A DNA stretch of 64,000 nucleotides from Buddleja alternifolia (taxonomy: Eukaryota > Streptophyta > Magnoliopsida > Lamiales > Scrophulariaceae): assembly GCA_019426215.1 (NCBI GenBank), contig CM033396.1, forward strand, positions 30,733,154 through 30,797,153. Reading direction: 5' to 3'. Shown here in pieces: positions 20,831 through 31,867 of the stretch. The translations under genes were made by a program, and so were the position numbers. Positions within the stretch are counted from its first letter, which is position 1. Every line of letters begins with the position of its first letter. Under the pieces are notes generated by a model, which searched no databases, was not told the DNA's origin, and saw nothing but the letters and a program-made list of their open reading frames with translations.

Positions 20831-21147
20831 AGAAAAAAGAATGAAGGACCATAGTGACACATATTTTCTAGAAGAGGGACTAATGTGCAATTTTTATTAG
20901 ATGAAGGACCAAAGTGAGACAAACCATAGACAAGAGGGACTATAAGAGTTGTTTTCCCTTCACTTTTATCTTTGGATACATGCGTTTGAACTTCTCATTA
21001 TATGTTTGCTTTCAATGTGACATCATATTCAGTTTTATATCCATGTAAAGTTTAGTTTTAATTCTGAAAAATTATTCTACTATTTTTTTCGGGCAGGATT
21101 TTTGTCGTTTAGGTCTCCAGCTTTAAATCGTCCATGTTGAGCGGAAT
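20831..21147. other. Unassigned flank with inverted copy of the 12.9-kb repeat
   Basis: From about 20845 to 20965 phrases such as GAAGGACCATAGTGACAC, GAGGGACTAATGTGCAAT and GGACCAAAGTGAGAC recur, ending AGAGTTGTTTTCCCTTCAC. Read in reverse complement they resemble the start of 12897-13048. Nothing else is recognised up to the copia LTR. Confidence 0.45.
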
Positions 21148-21427
21148 GATCATAGGAATAGTTGGAAGAAGTTCTTGTATTAACTGGATTTCTTCTTACA
21201 TCACATACATCATATCTAAATACCTAGATTTTTCTACATACATATTGTCTAGGTATTTCTATACAAATGTCTAGATATTTCTACTAATTTAGATTTAGTC
21301 TAGGAACATACTAGTAGTATCACTCTCTAGATTTGTCTAGAACATTTAATTCTAGAATTAACTAGGTAATCTTATTCTAGAAATCTTAATTTCTAGAATT
21401 ATCAAGAAAGGTGCACTTATTTTAACA
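21148..21427 (-). repeat. 3' LTR of the minus-strand copia element, truncated
   Basis: Matches the 25872 LTR from GATCATAGGAATAG to TTTTAACA, but lacks an internal segment of roughly 75-90 bases that includes the TATA region. The part beyond 21148 is lost, so no target duplication can be read. Confidence 0.8.
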
Positions 21428-21433
21428 CTCCTC

Positions 21434-24400
21434 CTAAGTGCACTTTTCTGTGATTCCAAGCATTTCTCGGAGGAACTCGAACCTCTGTCTTGGTAAGGCC
21501 TTCGTGAAGATATCATCCATTTGTTCCTCTGTTATGCAAAACTTTAGCTTTATCTTTTTATCTGATATTGCTTCTCTTATGAAGTGATATTTTATGGCAA
21601 TGTGCTTAGTTCCACTGTGATAAACTGGATTATTGGCGATAGCAATTGCTGACTTACTATCACAGTAGATTTTAGTTGGCCCATCTTGTTGCTCTCCCAT
21701 GTCTTCAAATATTCTTCTTAGCCATATCGCATGACTAGTTGTATTAGATACTGCTACGTACTCTACTTCTGCAGATGACTGAGCAATTGTTTTTTGCTTC
21801 TTTGACGCCTATGAGAATACTCCAGATCCAAGTGTGAATGTATACCCTGAAGTGCTCTTCATGTCATCAACTGATCCGGCCCCATCACTATATGTATATC
21901 TAAACAATCTTACATCTACGGTGGCCTTATACTGGATCCCAAAGTCTTTTGTTCCTTTTAAGTATCGTAAAATCCTCTTTGCTGCTCAATAATGTTTTTG
22001 ACTTGGAGACTGCATAAATCTTGATAGAAGACTTGTTGCATATAGAATGTCAGGTCTTGTAACTATTAAATATAGCAGGCTTCCAATTAGACTTCTATAT
22101 TGTGATGGATCCGCTTTACCAGTCCCATCTTCTTTTTGTAATTTTTCATTGTTCACGAGGGGAGTAGCAACTGACTTTCAAGTGCTCATCTTGTATTTCT
22201 TTAGAAGATCCTCCGTGTATTTCTTTTGCGAGATGAAAATCCCTTCATCAACTTGAATTATCTCGATGCTTAGAAAATAGTGCATCAAGCCCAAGTCGGT
22301 CATCTCGAATGTCTTCATCATATCTTCTTTGAATTCTTTAATTAGTCTTTCATTATTTCCGGTGTATATGAGATCATCTATGTATAGAGAAATTATGAGA
22401 GTGTAAGTATTACCTTGATTCTTGATGTAGAGAGTTGGCTCACTTTTACTCCTCCTGAATCCTCGATCCATGAAGTACTTTTCAATTTGACTGTACTAAG
22501 CCCGTGGGGCTTGTTTTAGTCCATAAAGTGTTTTTTTCAATTTCAGCACTTTGTCTTCCGATCCTTCTACCACGAACCCTTGTGGTTGCTCCATGTATAT
22601 TTCTTCTTCAAGGAGTCCGTTCAAGAAGGTTGATTTTACATCTAGTTGATAGAGTCTCCATCCCTTTTGTGCAGCCAGAGCCATTAGTGCTCTAATAGTA
22701 TCAAGTTGTGCCACAGGAGAAAATGCCTTGTTTTAGTCAATTCCAGGTACCTGTGAGTACCCTTTCGCTACAAGTTTTGCCTTGTGTTTTTGTAATGAGC
22801 CATCAGGATTGAGTTTTGTCTTGTAGACCCACTTTACTCCTATGATCTCTTTATCTTTTGGTTTTTCGACCAACACCCATGTATCATTTTGCTCGATCAT
22901 CTTTATTTCTTCTTCCATAGCCTTAATCCAAACTTTTTGCTTGGCAGCCGCTTCAAAGCTTGCGAGCTCCATGTTTACGTAGTTACATCTCTCATAAATT
23001 TTTCTTAAAGATCTTACTTTTCTTGGTGTTGATTCGGGTGAATCTTCTTACTGGGGAATAGGTTGTGAAGTAGCCGGAGGACTTGGTGTCTCAGTGTTTT
23101 CTCCATTATTGGATTCTCCATTTGGTATAGTTGTAGGCATATATATGTTCTTCTTTTCTATTTTTTCTTCTTCCCAATTCCATGCAGCGTTTTCATCGAA
23201 CTCCACGTCTCAAATGTTAATAAGCTTCTTTGTCTTGAGATTGTAGACTCGGTAGCCTTTGAATTCGGTGTTATAACCCAAGAATATACCTTGTTCCGTC
23301 TTCTCATCTAGTTTACTTCATTTTTGGTCCGGAATATGGACGTAGCATATGCATCCGAAAATTCTAAGATGCTTCATGGATGGTTTTCTTCCGCTCCAAG
23401 CTTTTACCAGCGTTTTATCTTGTACTGCCTTGGTAGGACACCTATTGAGTAGATTGACTGCAGTATATACCACTTCTGCCCAGAATGTATTCGAAAACCC
23501 TTTTCTTTTAGCATTGACCGAGCCATCTCCATTACGGTTCTATTCTTTCTTTTTGAGACTCCATTTGGATCGGTGCATATCCAATAGTTAATTAATGTTC
23601 TATGCCTCCCTTTTCATAGAATTTGTTGAATTCTTTAGATGTATACTCTTTACCTCGATCACTTCTAATTGTCTTGATTCGTTGATTGCTTTGATTTTCT
23701 ACTAGTTGCTTGAATTTTTGGAATATCTTGAGAACTTTCGATTTTTATTTCATAAAATATAACCAAGTCATTGTTGTAAAGTCTTCGATAAAATGAATAA
23801 AGTACCTGTTTTGATGAAGAGATGGAGTCCTTATTGGCCCACATATATCCGTGTGAATTAGCTCTAATGCTTTCTTGGCTCTCCAAGACTTTCCAGATGG
23901 AAATGATTGTCGGTGTTGTTTCCTGAGCATACATCCTTCACATACTTCTTCAGCTTCTTTGATTTTAGGAAGGTCTATCATCATATTCTTCTGATGAAGA
24001 AAATTGAGATCCCGATAGTTGAAGTGTCCAAATCTTCTATGCCATAACCATGAATCATCTGTTTGGACCTTCAATGCCATACTATAATTCCAACGTATTG
24101 GAAAATCTCGACAATCTCGCATTTGTACTGGAGCTATGACAAGGTTTTTGTCTATCTTGTCATATATAATGCATGTATCTTTCTCAAAGTGTAGTATGTA
24201 ACCGCGTTCCATCATTTGTCCGATGTTGGGGAGATTTTGTGCCAAGTTAGGTACAAGTAGAACATTGTTAATGTACCACGTACTTTTTCTTGTTTCCACA
24301 GCAACAGTTCCTTTGCCCTTTACTTCTAGAAAGTCATTGTTTCCCAGTCTCACCTTGGATTGAAAACTCGTGTCTAGTTCAAAGAAAATGTCTTTGTACG

Positions 24401-24500
24401 GTGTCATGTGGTTACTGCAACCACTAGGAGAAACCATGTGTTATGAGGCTTCTCTGTCGAGCTTCCACTTGTGAAGAATAAGTTTTCACTCTTTTCCTCT
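21434..24500 (-). pseudogene. Copia pol: protease, integrase, RT, RNase H
   Basis: Protease remnant and pre-integrase domain: SGCSNHMTPYKDIFFE near 24425, then WHRRFGHFNYRDL and CEGCMLRKQ (HHCC zinc, about 24030-23925). Integrase: ALELIHTDICGPIRTPS near 23880-23830; much of the DDE core at 23745-23000 is frame-broken. RT: ASFEAAAKQKVWIKAMEEE and WVYKTKLNPDG (22970-22735), YQLDVKSTFLNGLLEEE (22660-22610), SLYIDDLIYTGNN (about 22389-22350). RNase H: DSKSAIAIANNP and HIAIKYHFIREAI (21665-21560), then DDIFTKALPRQ. Stops separate the blocks near 22972, 22733, 22495 and 22175. It ends just before the polypurine tract. Confidence 0.82.
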
Positions 24501-24544
24501 ACGATGTTTGCTTGATGGACATCTCTAGCCCGACAATCCTTCTC

Positions 24545-25822
24545 CATGTGATCAAATCTCTTACATTTATTGCATTGCGGTTTTTCCTCGGTGCCAACAA
24601 TCTTTTTCTAGATGATTATTTTTCCCGCAAGTTCCACAAGGAGGATAACTTGATTTTGTATTTGATTTAGTTCTTAACTTTTCTTGATTAGTTTTTCTTC
24701 CATCATTTTTGGATTTCTGAGGCCTTATATTGAATTTAGTTTTAAAAGCACTCTCTATGAATTCTTTAGTGCGCCTACTAATTCTTTTCTCATAGGCTTC
24801 GAGAGCACCAATCAACTCAGTGACGGATAGAGTTGATAGATCTTTCACATGCTCCATAGTTGTAACTACGGGGTCATATTTTTCTGTGAGAGTGATAAGT
24901 ATTTTCTCTTCTACTCTCTTATCTAATATATTTTCTCCGTATAATTTCATTTAATTAATTAATTCTCTTATTCTTGCATAATATTCTCCAATGGCCTCAG
25001 AATCCTTCATTTTCAAAGTTTCAAAATCTCTTCTTAAATATTGTAGTTTTATAGACCGTACTTTTTCGCTGCCGCGGAACTTCTCCTCCAACGTATCCCA
25101 TGCTTTCTTCACACTTTGAACGTCTGAGATTCTTGTGAAGCTTGTATCTCCTACAACTTGTTGAATGACGAATAGTGCTTGTGCATCTGTTTGTTGCTTC
25201 TCCTTCAATTCTTTTAGTTGTTGCTCGGACAAAGTGGAAGTATCTTCGGTGATATCAACTCCATTTTGGACAATATCCCATAAACTTTGGGAGACAAAAT
25301 ATGTCCTTAGCTTTTGTCTCCAAAAGTCATAGCTGTGTTTGTTTTTATTTTGAGGTTTTTTTTATAAAAATTTTGGTGAAAACGTTTATTGGGATTTGTA
25401 TATTTTGATGAAAATGTGTTTGGTTTTGTGTTTGATTTTATTTTCAGAAGAGACAAAAGTTACTGTAGCAGTCAAATCATGTAACTTTTTGTTTGAAAAG
25501 TTGTGTTTATAATTAGTTAATGATTGAAAAATATAATATAATATAAGTTTTAAATGATTGTAATATTATGGTTATATATATATATATATATATATGTATT
25601 GTAGTTGATGTAATTAGTAGACATCCTAAAATAGACACAAATAGGGAGACAATAGCTGACAAATTCTTTGACCAAAGAAGCCCTTTTTGGTCAAAAAAAC
25701 ATAAAGCAAACAAGTTTTGGCCAAAGTTTGTTTGAAAACAAAAACAAACACAGCTCATAGTTTTCACCAGTAAATACTTGTACAGGCACTGATGAAAAAT
25801 TAATAGTTGTTGGTGTAGTCAT
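24545..25822 (-). pseudogene. Copia gag, interrupted by a MITE
   Basis: Minus-strand start is MTTPTTINFSSVPVQVF at 25822. The frame is cut after ENY by a 423-bp MITE (25332-25754) and resumes FWRQKLRTYFVSQ. Typical UBN2-type copia gag motifs follow: SVKKAWDTLEEKFRG near 25120-25075, LQYLRRDFETLKM, YYARIRELIN, then a stop near 24952. After that come KYDPVVTTMEHVK, a basic stretch, and the knuckle CGTCGKNNHLEKDC (CX2CX4HX4C, about 24650-24608). A frameshift near 24570 leads towards the protease. Confidence 0.8.
25332..25754. mobile_element. 423-bp MITE inserted in copia gag
   Basis: Terminal inverted repeats of about 20 bases: GCTGTGTTTGTTTTTATTTT at the left, and GCTGTGTTTGTTTTTGTTTT read from the right. 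Flanks repeat TCATA (25327-25331 and 25755-25759). Because the TIR could also start one base earlier with a 3-bp copy CAT, the superfamily (PIF/Harbinger-like or other) is open. Removing it restores the gag frame. A (TA)n run lies at about 25577-25595. Confidence 0.78.
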
Positions 25823-25871
25823 GTGTTAAAATTTCAAGCCAGTATTTGACCTAGCGTGGCTCTAATACCAC

Positions 25872-26374
25872 TGTTAGTGTGATTGAATAGTGAGGGAGTG
25901 TGTGTGTAAAGAAGATTTATTATTTGTGTGAATATTGTGTAAGGTGAGTAGGAAGAGTTAAGAAAATATGAAGAATAGTTTGTGGATAGTTGGAATTTGG
26001 GAGTTGGAAGATCATAGGAATAGTTGGAAGAAGTTCTTGTATTAATTGGATTTCTTGTTACATCACATATTACACATTCCTCCTATTTATAGGAGGGCTC
26101 ACCATCTTCTAGATGGTTCTCATATCTACATATCTAGATTTTTCTACATACATCATATCTATATACCTAAATTTTTCTATGTATATATTGTCTAGGTATT
26201 TCTATACAAATGTCTAGATATTTCTACTAATTTAGATTTAGTCTAGGAACATACTAGTAGCATCACTTTCTAGATTTGTCTAGAACATTTAATTCTAGAG
26301 TTAACTAGGTAATCAATCTTATTCTACAAATCTTAATTTCTAGAATTCTCAAGAAAGGTGCACTTATTTTAACA
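25872..26374 (-). repeat. 5' LTR of the minus-strand copia element
   Basis: On the plus strand it runs from TGTTAGTGTGATTG to CACTTATTTTAACA. The primer site TGGTATTAGAGCCACG (minus strand, complement of 25855-25870) abuts it. A TATA-like CCTATTTATAGGAGG (about 26082-26096) is present. Its plus-strand right end abuts CTCCTCCTAAGTGCAC, the complement of a polypurine tract. Confidence 0.85.
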
Positions 26375-26505
26375 CTCCTCCTAAGTGCACTTTCTGTGAT
26401 TCCAAACATTTCTCGGAGGAACTCGAACCTCTGTCTTGATAAGGCCTTCGTGAAGATATTATCCAGTTGTTCCTCTATTATGCAAAACTTTAGCTTTATC
26501 CACAG
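26375..26505 (-). pseudogene. Second copy of the copia pol end
   Basis: The stretch after the LTR repeats 21428-21560 almost exactly: polypurine tract, untranslated end and the last codons of RNase H. It then stops abruptly at TAGCTTTATCC. It is the 3' end of another element that shares the LTR. Confidence 0.82.
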
Positions 26506-28967
26506 AAAAGTACATTATTTTCTTTTTATCAATTTGAAATCTTTAATCAAATGACAAGATAGAAAGAGATACTGTGAAAGTAGACATGTCATTGATTAGT
26601 ACAAAGTAGTGGTTTTGATGATTTTGATATGCTAAGCGTCAGTATTCTCTTTGGAACTTGGTTAAGGAGAGTGGAGTTTTCAATAATGCATTAATGTGTT
26701 TAGTGGTTCTATTGCTTCAGTCTTAGTCACAATTCATATGCAAACGGGACTCTTTTTCCTTTCCTTTGTTTTTTATTTTCATACGGGCAAAGTCAACATC
26801 TACATAATAAAATTAAGTTACTCTTTGCAATATAATTTTGCGAATCGGGATTTAATTCTCGAGTTTTCTTCGTCTTTGTCTTTATGTCATTTCACCATTT
26901 TGTTTTAGGCTCACCACTATTTTTCTCATTTATTAAGATTAGATTGAAAAAGCATATGAGAAAGGTTATTATTTTATTTATATGGATATCTATTTACATT
27001 AAAGTTGAAAATTATGTAATTGGATTCGAAACAATTGCAGTATTCTCTGCACTAAAAATTATGTTATGTGTGTGGAGACCGCATGCCATGACTACTAGTT
27101 ATCCCTAAATAAAAGAGTAATTGAAGGAAGGTTTTGTATGTGTTTATATTCTAAAATCATCCGATTATGCCATTTTAAAAAAGAAAACTTCCACGTCTCA
27201 TCATGGTATTATCCCTAAATAAAAGATTATGCAATTTTAATAACCATGCAATATTTTCTGCTTTTTCTCGGTTGATTTCTTGGCTCACAAACAAAATATA
27301 CTGGTTCTTCTTCTACATGAATATAGGGCAGTATCAACTTTGTTCTAGTCTATTCTTAAACTTGCACTAACTTTAATCTCTCTTCCTAAACTCTCCCATT
27401 TCTAAATTCCTTACTAAGAATTCCTTCATGTACGAAAATTCTTATGAAAAGGAGAAGAAAAGCTTAAAAAATTCTTCAGGTATAGATAATGTAATCATCG
27501 AAGAGACAATGGTATTTCCTTTTATCGTTCCATTTACGCTTTTAGTTTTTGTCTTAACTGTGAATGACTTTTGCCTTTATTACTGTTGATGCGGTTGGTT
27601 TTTACACCAAGAAAGTCGTGCAAATTTAAACGCGACTTTATTTATACTAATATGAGAAATCTAATTTTAGAAGACAAATAGTTTATAAAATAAGTAATGA
27701 ATTTTGAATAAAAACTAGTAAAAAGAACACTTAAATTTTCCTTTCTTTTATTTTCGACTTTCTCTTGAAGAAGATGAAGAAATACAAAAAATACTCTACT
27801 TTTTATCTCAGTTGTGAATGTCACTTTACAAAGGATCATTTTTTTCTTACTTATAGGCCACAAATGGCCGATTCCCCCCCCCCCCCCCCCCCCTTCTCTA
27901 GTGTTGGGTGAATTTTTCTATATTAGGGGGGTTGTGGAATCATTCTTCCCCTTTTGGGGAATATAAGTTGAGATTGGATTTGATTTGATTTTAATCCATT
28001 CGTATCCCTTCTTCAGCTATGTCTTTCACTGTTTCCTTCAGCTACCCTCGAACTTCCTCATGGGTTGTCCAGCTATCCCTCTTAGGTGACTATTCGGCAA
28101 CCCAATTTCTAGGTCTCCTTTAAGCCTTTTCTTCGTGGACTTCTTCGGAACTTACATTTCCTTGGGCCTTTCACCTATTTTCGGTCCACGGCTTCGCCAT
28201 ATTATTAAGTCCATCTTCTAGTGAAGCCCAATAGCATGACATAAGAATTACGGGTGTATTGTAAGTCCCCCTACTCTTGAGATCTTGAAAGAAGTTCAAG
28301 GTCTTGAGAGTATAATTAGTGTGTAGAGCAGACTTGTGAGAAGGTGGTTCCCAATTTCTCCCATTCTATAAAGGAGCTTGCTCTGTTAGATGCCGATTAT
28401 AAATGTCGTGATGATGCTTTCTTGTCATTCTCCCAATTTTCAGGAGATGTTGGTTAGTTCAGCCCTCCAACATTATTATCTTGGATTATGTACGCTCATA
28501 AAGCAATTTATAGAAGTTCATCGCCTGCCACCCACGATAGATGTTTCTTTTCTTCAAGAGAAAGCAGTTTAGCTGATGCTCCAGAGCCCGGTGAGGAGGT
28601 ATCCATGCACATTTTGGCGGATGGCACCAAGGTTGATAAATATGTTGATGAATGTGTTGTGAAAAATGCCGATGGATAGGCTGTTGAACCTTGCTAGCAA
28701 GGATGTTGTTTTCGAGACGACTTTGAGCAATCCCACAGATGAGAATGTTGATGGGCGATGTGATATTGAAGATGATCAGGCTGCATCTGAACTTTTATTT
28801 TGAGGCTGCAACTAAGCTTTACTTTGAGGTTGCTGACGAACTTTACTTTGAGGCTGCTCATGAGCTTAATTTTGAGGTTGCTGATGAGCTTTCCACTCAG
28901 GAGGCACTCGAGGTACCTGAAGAGGCAACGTCTTTATCTTAGGAAATGTGTTTGGAGATTGTTAGAG
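26506..28967. other. Unassigned region with 20-C run and 24-bp coding-type repeats
   Basis: I recognise no gene in 2.4 kb. A run of 20 C lies at 27874-27893. Between about 28790 and 28895 a 24-base phrase (GCTGCTGAGCTTTACTTTGAGG type) repeats four to five times, keeping one frame open as LYFEVADE-like octads. Around 28250-28290 TGTAAGTCCCCCTACTC resembles the complement of a gypsy polypurine tract, so 28.0-28.95 kb may be a decayed retroelement on the minus strand. Confidence 0.4.
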
Positions 28968-30666
28968 TGCTAAGTGCATCACTGAAGTTTCACAACTTAG
29001 TTTTTCCATTGAACCAGGATCTTGGGATCTCCAGTCTGTTGTGAATCCCAGTTCATGCGCAGCGGAAAGAAAAACATATCTGAATTCACAAGTCTGATCA
29101 CTTTTGGGGTTTAATAATTTTTTATATGAAAAAGTTAAAATCAAATTTCATCAATTTACCAACCTTGTAGAAGAAAATATTTCTTGATCTTCAAGTATAG
29201 CAGCAATCTCGGATTCCTGCCTCTAGAAATCACACTAAAAAAAAGCTAAAGAAAAATGCCCTTCCTCTAGCTCAGATGGAGGCGACCACTGTATGGAAGG
29301 GAGAGAGGAATTTTTCTCTTCTTTAGTTATGCAATAATATTATAACTTAGGTTATTCCATTAAGGCTTGTGTATTAAATGAGATGATTGACTTGAAATTA
29401 ATTAATTCCTTCAGCCCACCTTTCTCATTATACACGTTTAATACAATTCCTAGTGGGCACTTATTAATTGATCCCAACAGATATTAATCTAATTAATATA
29501 TAATATTAATTAATAATTATCTAAATTAATTAATCCAATTTTTAATTTAGGCTAATAGGTAAATAATAAATCAATCCAATTATTTATTATCAATTTATTC
29601 CAATTAATCTAATTAATTAAATAAATAATTTTTTTATCAAATTATAAATTACTAGAAATACCTTATTTGATAACTAGAGATTTTCTTCACTTAATTCCTT
29701 GAAAGCATGACTCTCTACGTTTGTCTCAATTGGCAATGGATGGAAACCAAGAATGTAAGTGTCACCTAGTCAGTCTTGTGGGCCCACGAGATTAAAATGA
29801 TTTAATCAATACGAACCTCTAGGTCACAAATACCATGTGACTATAAGTCTTTCACTGTAACATCCCGATCGATCGAGAGTCATGGAATGTGTCAAACTCA
29901 CAAGACTCAATGTTGTGCTTAATAAATTATAGTAAGATGAAATTACCAAACTACCCCTCGTGTTCTACACAAGTTAGTTTTCCCGCTTTGGCCAAAGAAT
30001 TATAATTCATTTACCAATGATTGCACAGGATGTTAACTTGTTTACTACTCCAAATAATTAATCTCATTTTGATAGTCACCGAACGATTGCTACTCACCCA
30101 CCTAGACCGTACTTCGAGGTTGATCCTACTGAAGGGTGAATTGGATCTAACTACTCTAATAACAAGTTCAGTGTCGAAGGGACAATCTTCATGACTCCTT
30201 AGTTCTAGTCTCAAGCACACTATCGTGACCAGTAATCCAATCATTGACAGTCACCGAGAAATACCCATGTGATTGGATTGCGGCAAGCCGAGTTCGACTA
30301 TGTCAATTCCATTGTCATATTTATGGCACAAGCTCCCATTATATCTTAGTGACCGACTGACACTGCTTGTCAAAGCTTGTGTCATACAAGTCTGGTTATA
30401 ATACCCAATTAAGACTCTTCGACTTGAACCCTGTTTAAGTAATCAAGGAATTGACGCTTCTAGTGTCCATCTCCTTAATCCTGAAGGAGTAGAAGCCCTC
30501 TCTTGATTATTTGGTTCTTATATGTTCAATACTTATAATGCTATTAAGATTCATCTGGACAAATGTAAATTGTCTTGTATTTCATAATGATAGTTTGTAC
30601 AACATAAAGGTTAAAAGCCCTATACAATCTAATTCCTCGTTGGCATCAAGGGCATAATCTTAACAC
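28968..30666 (-). mobile_element. Probable solo LTR of an LTR retrotransposon
   Basis: On the plus strand a 1.7-kb block runs from TGTTAGAGTGCTAAG to GGCATAATCTTAACA. On the minus strand it opens TGTTAAGATTATGCCCTTG, an opening I associate with long plant LTRs. It has no coding frame. Flanks (GAGAT left, CAGTT right) do not match, so no target duplication supports the ends. It may be a solo LTR from inter-element recombination, or its ends may be misplaced. Confidence 0.5.
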
Positions 30667-30996
30667 AGTTAACATGGTTGGGTTACCGCTTTGTCCATTC
30701 TTAATTTGTAGTTTAACCACATTCCTCTTGGTAGCCAGTTTATTTGATCTCTTGGAAGTTCTTCCGTCAATTTTGAAATTGTCAAAATTCAAGTCTTTAA
30801 TATTATTTTCTGTTGTTGTGAAACAAAAGAAAATGAAAAAATTACCTTCCAAAAACCATCATGTTTCGGTTTAATTGTAAACATTGTTTATTATTTATGT
30901 AAGAAACTTTCTTTCTTTGTATATGATTATTGTTTTTATAGCCAAAAAAAATCTTTTTTCATTAGACTGAAGGGTAATATTGTCATATAATAATAA
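30667..30996. other. Unassigned spacer
   Basis: AT-rich DNA between the probable solo LTR and the SINE. Short open frames on both strands have no recognisable domain. Confidence 0.4.
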
Positions 30997-31013
30997 AATA
31001 AAAATGCACATTT

Positions 31014-31216
31014 TTTTTTAATTCAGGAGGAAGGGAATACCCTACATATCTGGCCCGACAAACCCAGGTTGATAGTTATAATCTCGAGTCATAAAAACTC
31101 TATCTAGCTCTATAAAGGAGGAGAGAGCCACAACACTTGTGGCAGCCTGAATTCGAACTCAAAACCTCTCACATAAAATGGAAGGTGGGTACCACTAGAC
31201 CAATAGATTTTTGGTA
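31014..31216 (-). mobile_element. tRNA-like SINE
   Basis: On the minus strand a box A-like TGGTCTAGTGGTAC (complement of about 31189-31202) is followed about 30 bases later by a box B-like GAGTTCGAATTC (complement of 31149-31160). The element ends in an A-run (complement of 31011-31019). Long imperfect direct repeats flank it: AATAAAAATGCACATTT at 30997-31013 and AATAAAAACTCACATTT at 31217-31233, 15 of 17 identical. Pol III boxes, A-tail and a long target duplication together define a SINE of about 200 bases. No tRNA cloverleaf is present. Confidence 0.75.
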
Positions 31217-31767
31217 AATAAAAACTCACATTTATAGTAGGAGATTAATACTTTGTGACAGATAAAGTGTAATATTAATTGAATATATTTTTTTGAACGA
31301 GGGCATTAATTTTGTTATTTGATATACATTTAGTAGAAGAAAATTAAAAGTGACTTTAATTTGTTGCAAACTTTGACGTAGATTTTGTTGGTGAAAAACT
31401 AGTCTGGTCAAACTTGAACATATTCGTGGTAGCTAGATTATTGTTAGCCTATACAAATTTAGAAGTCATGAAATCAAAAGATGTAGATTATTCTATTAAA
31501 ATTGCGCAATCAATTTGTAACTTGAAATCCATCATGCAGATCTCTCAGATTTGTAGTGCATTAATGTCATCATATGCAATGTTTAATCCTTAATATGCAA
31601 TATTTTCTTGAAACACCCTATATTAAGCATGTAACTGATACATGCACCCCAAAATATTAGTATCGATCGAGTTTGATTGTATAAATTAGATGCCTGTATT
31701 TCTAGTCAACCATGCCTGAAATGGCGATCTACCAATTAGATAAGATTATAAATTCAAGGTTTAAACT

Positions 31768-31784
31768 TATATATATATATATAT
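31768..31784 (+). promoter_or_regulatory. TATA region of the PMEI-like gene
   Basis: A TATATATATATATATAT run starts about 100 bases before the ATG at 31868. It is followed by a GA-rich 5' leader (GTAGAGAGATCTAGAGAGAG) that reads like a plant transcript leader with a GAGA-type element. The exact start site cannot be read. Confidence 0.5.
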
Positions 31785-31867
31785 GTAGAGAGATCTAGAG
31801 AGAGAGAGAGCGACCAAAAATCATTGCTCATTCAAAAATCTAAAGAAATTCAATAAGGTAAAAAAAA

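Larger units (their letters stand above)
21148..26505 (-). mobile_element. Ty1/copia element, minus strand, with an extra partial copy
   Basis: Order on the minus strand: a 131-bp fragment of a pol end (26505-26375), a full LTR (26374-25872), primer site, gag, pol, polypurine tract, and a truncated LTR (21427-21148). The internal region is 4.4 kb. Protein pieces follow the copia order gag, protease, integrase, RT, RNase H. Stops and frameshifts are spread over pol and a MITE sits in gag. The repeated pol end beyond the 5' LTR shows that the LTR is shared by two copies, as from unequal recombination. Confidence 0.85.

Noticed and set aside
28968..30666. Claiming this block as a proven solo LTR
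   Set aside because: Ends look like LTR termini but flanking pentamers do not match, so it is kept only as probable.
31149..31202. Possible tRNA gene (B-box-like word)
   Set aside because: No cloverleaf or acceptor stem; box A, box B, A-tail and target duplication fit a SINE.
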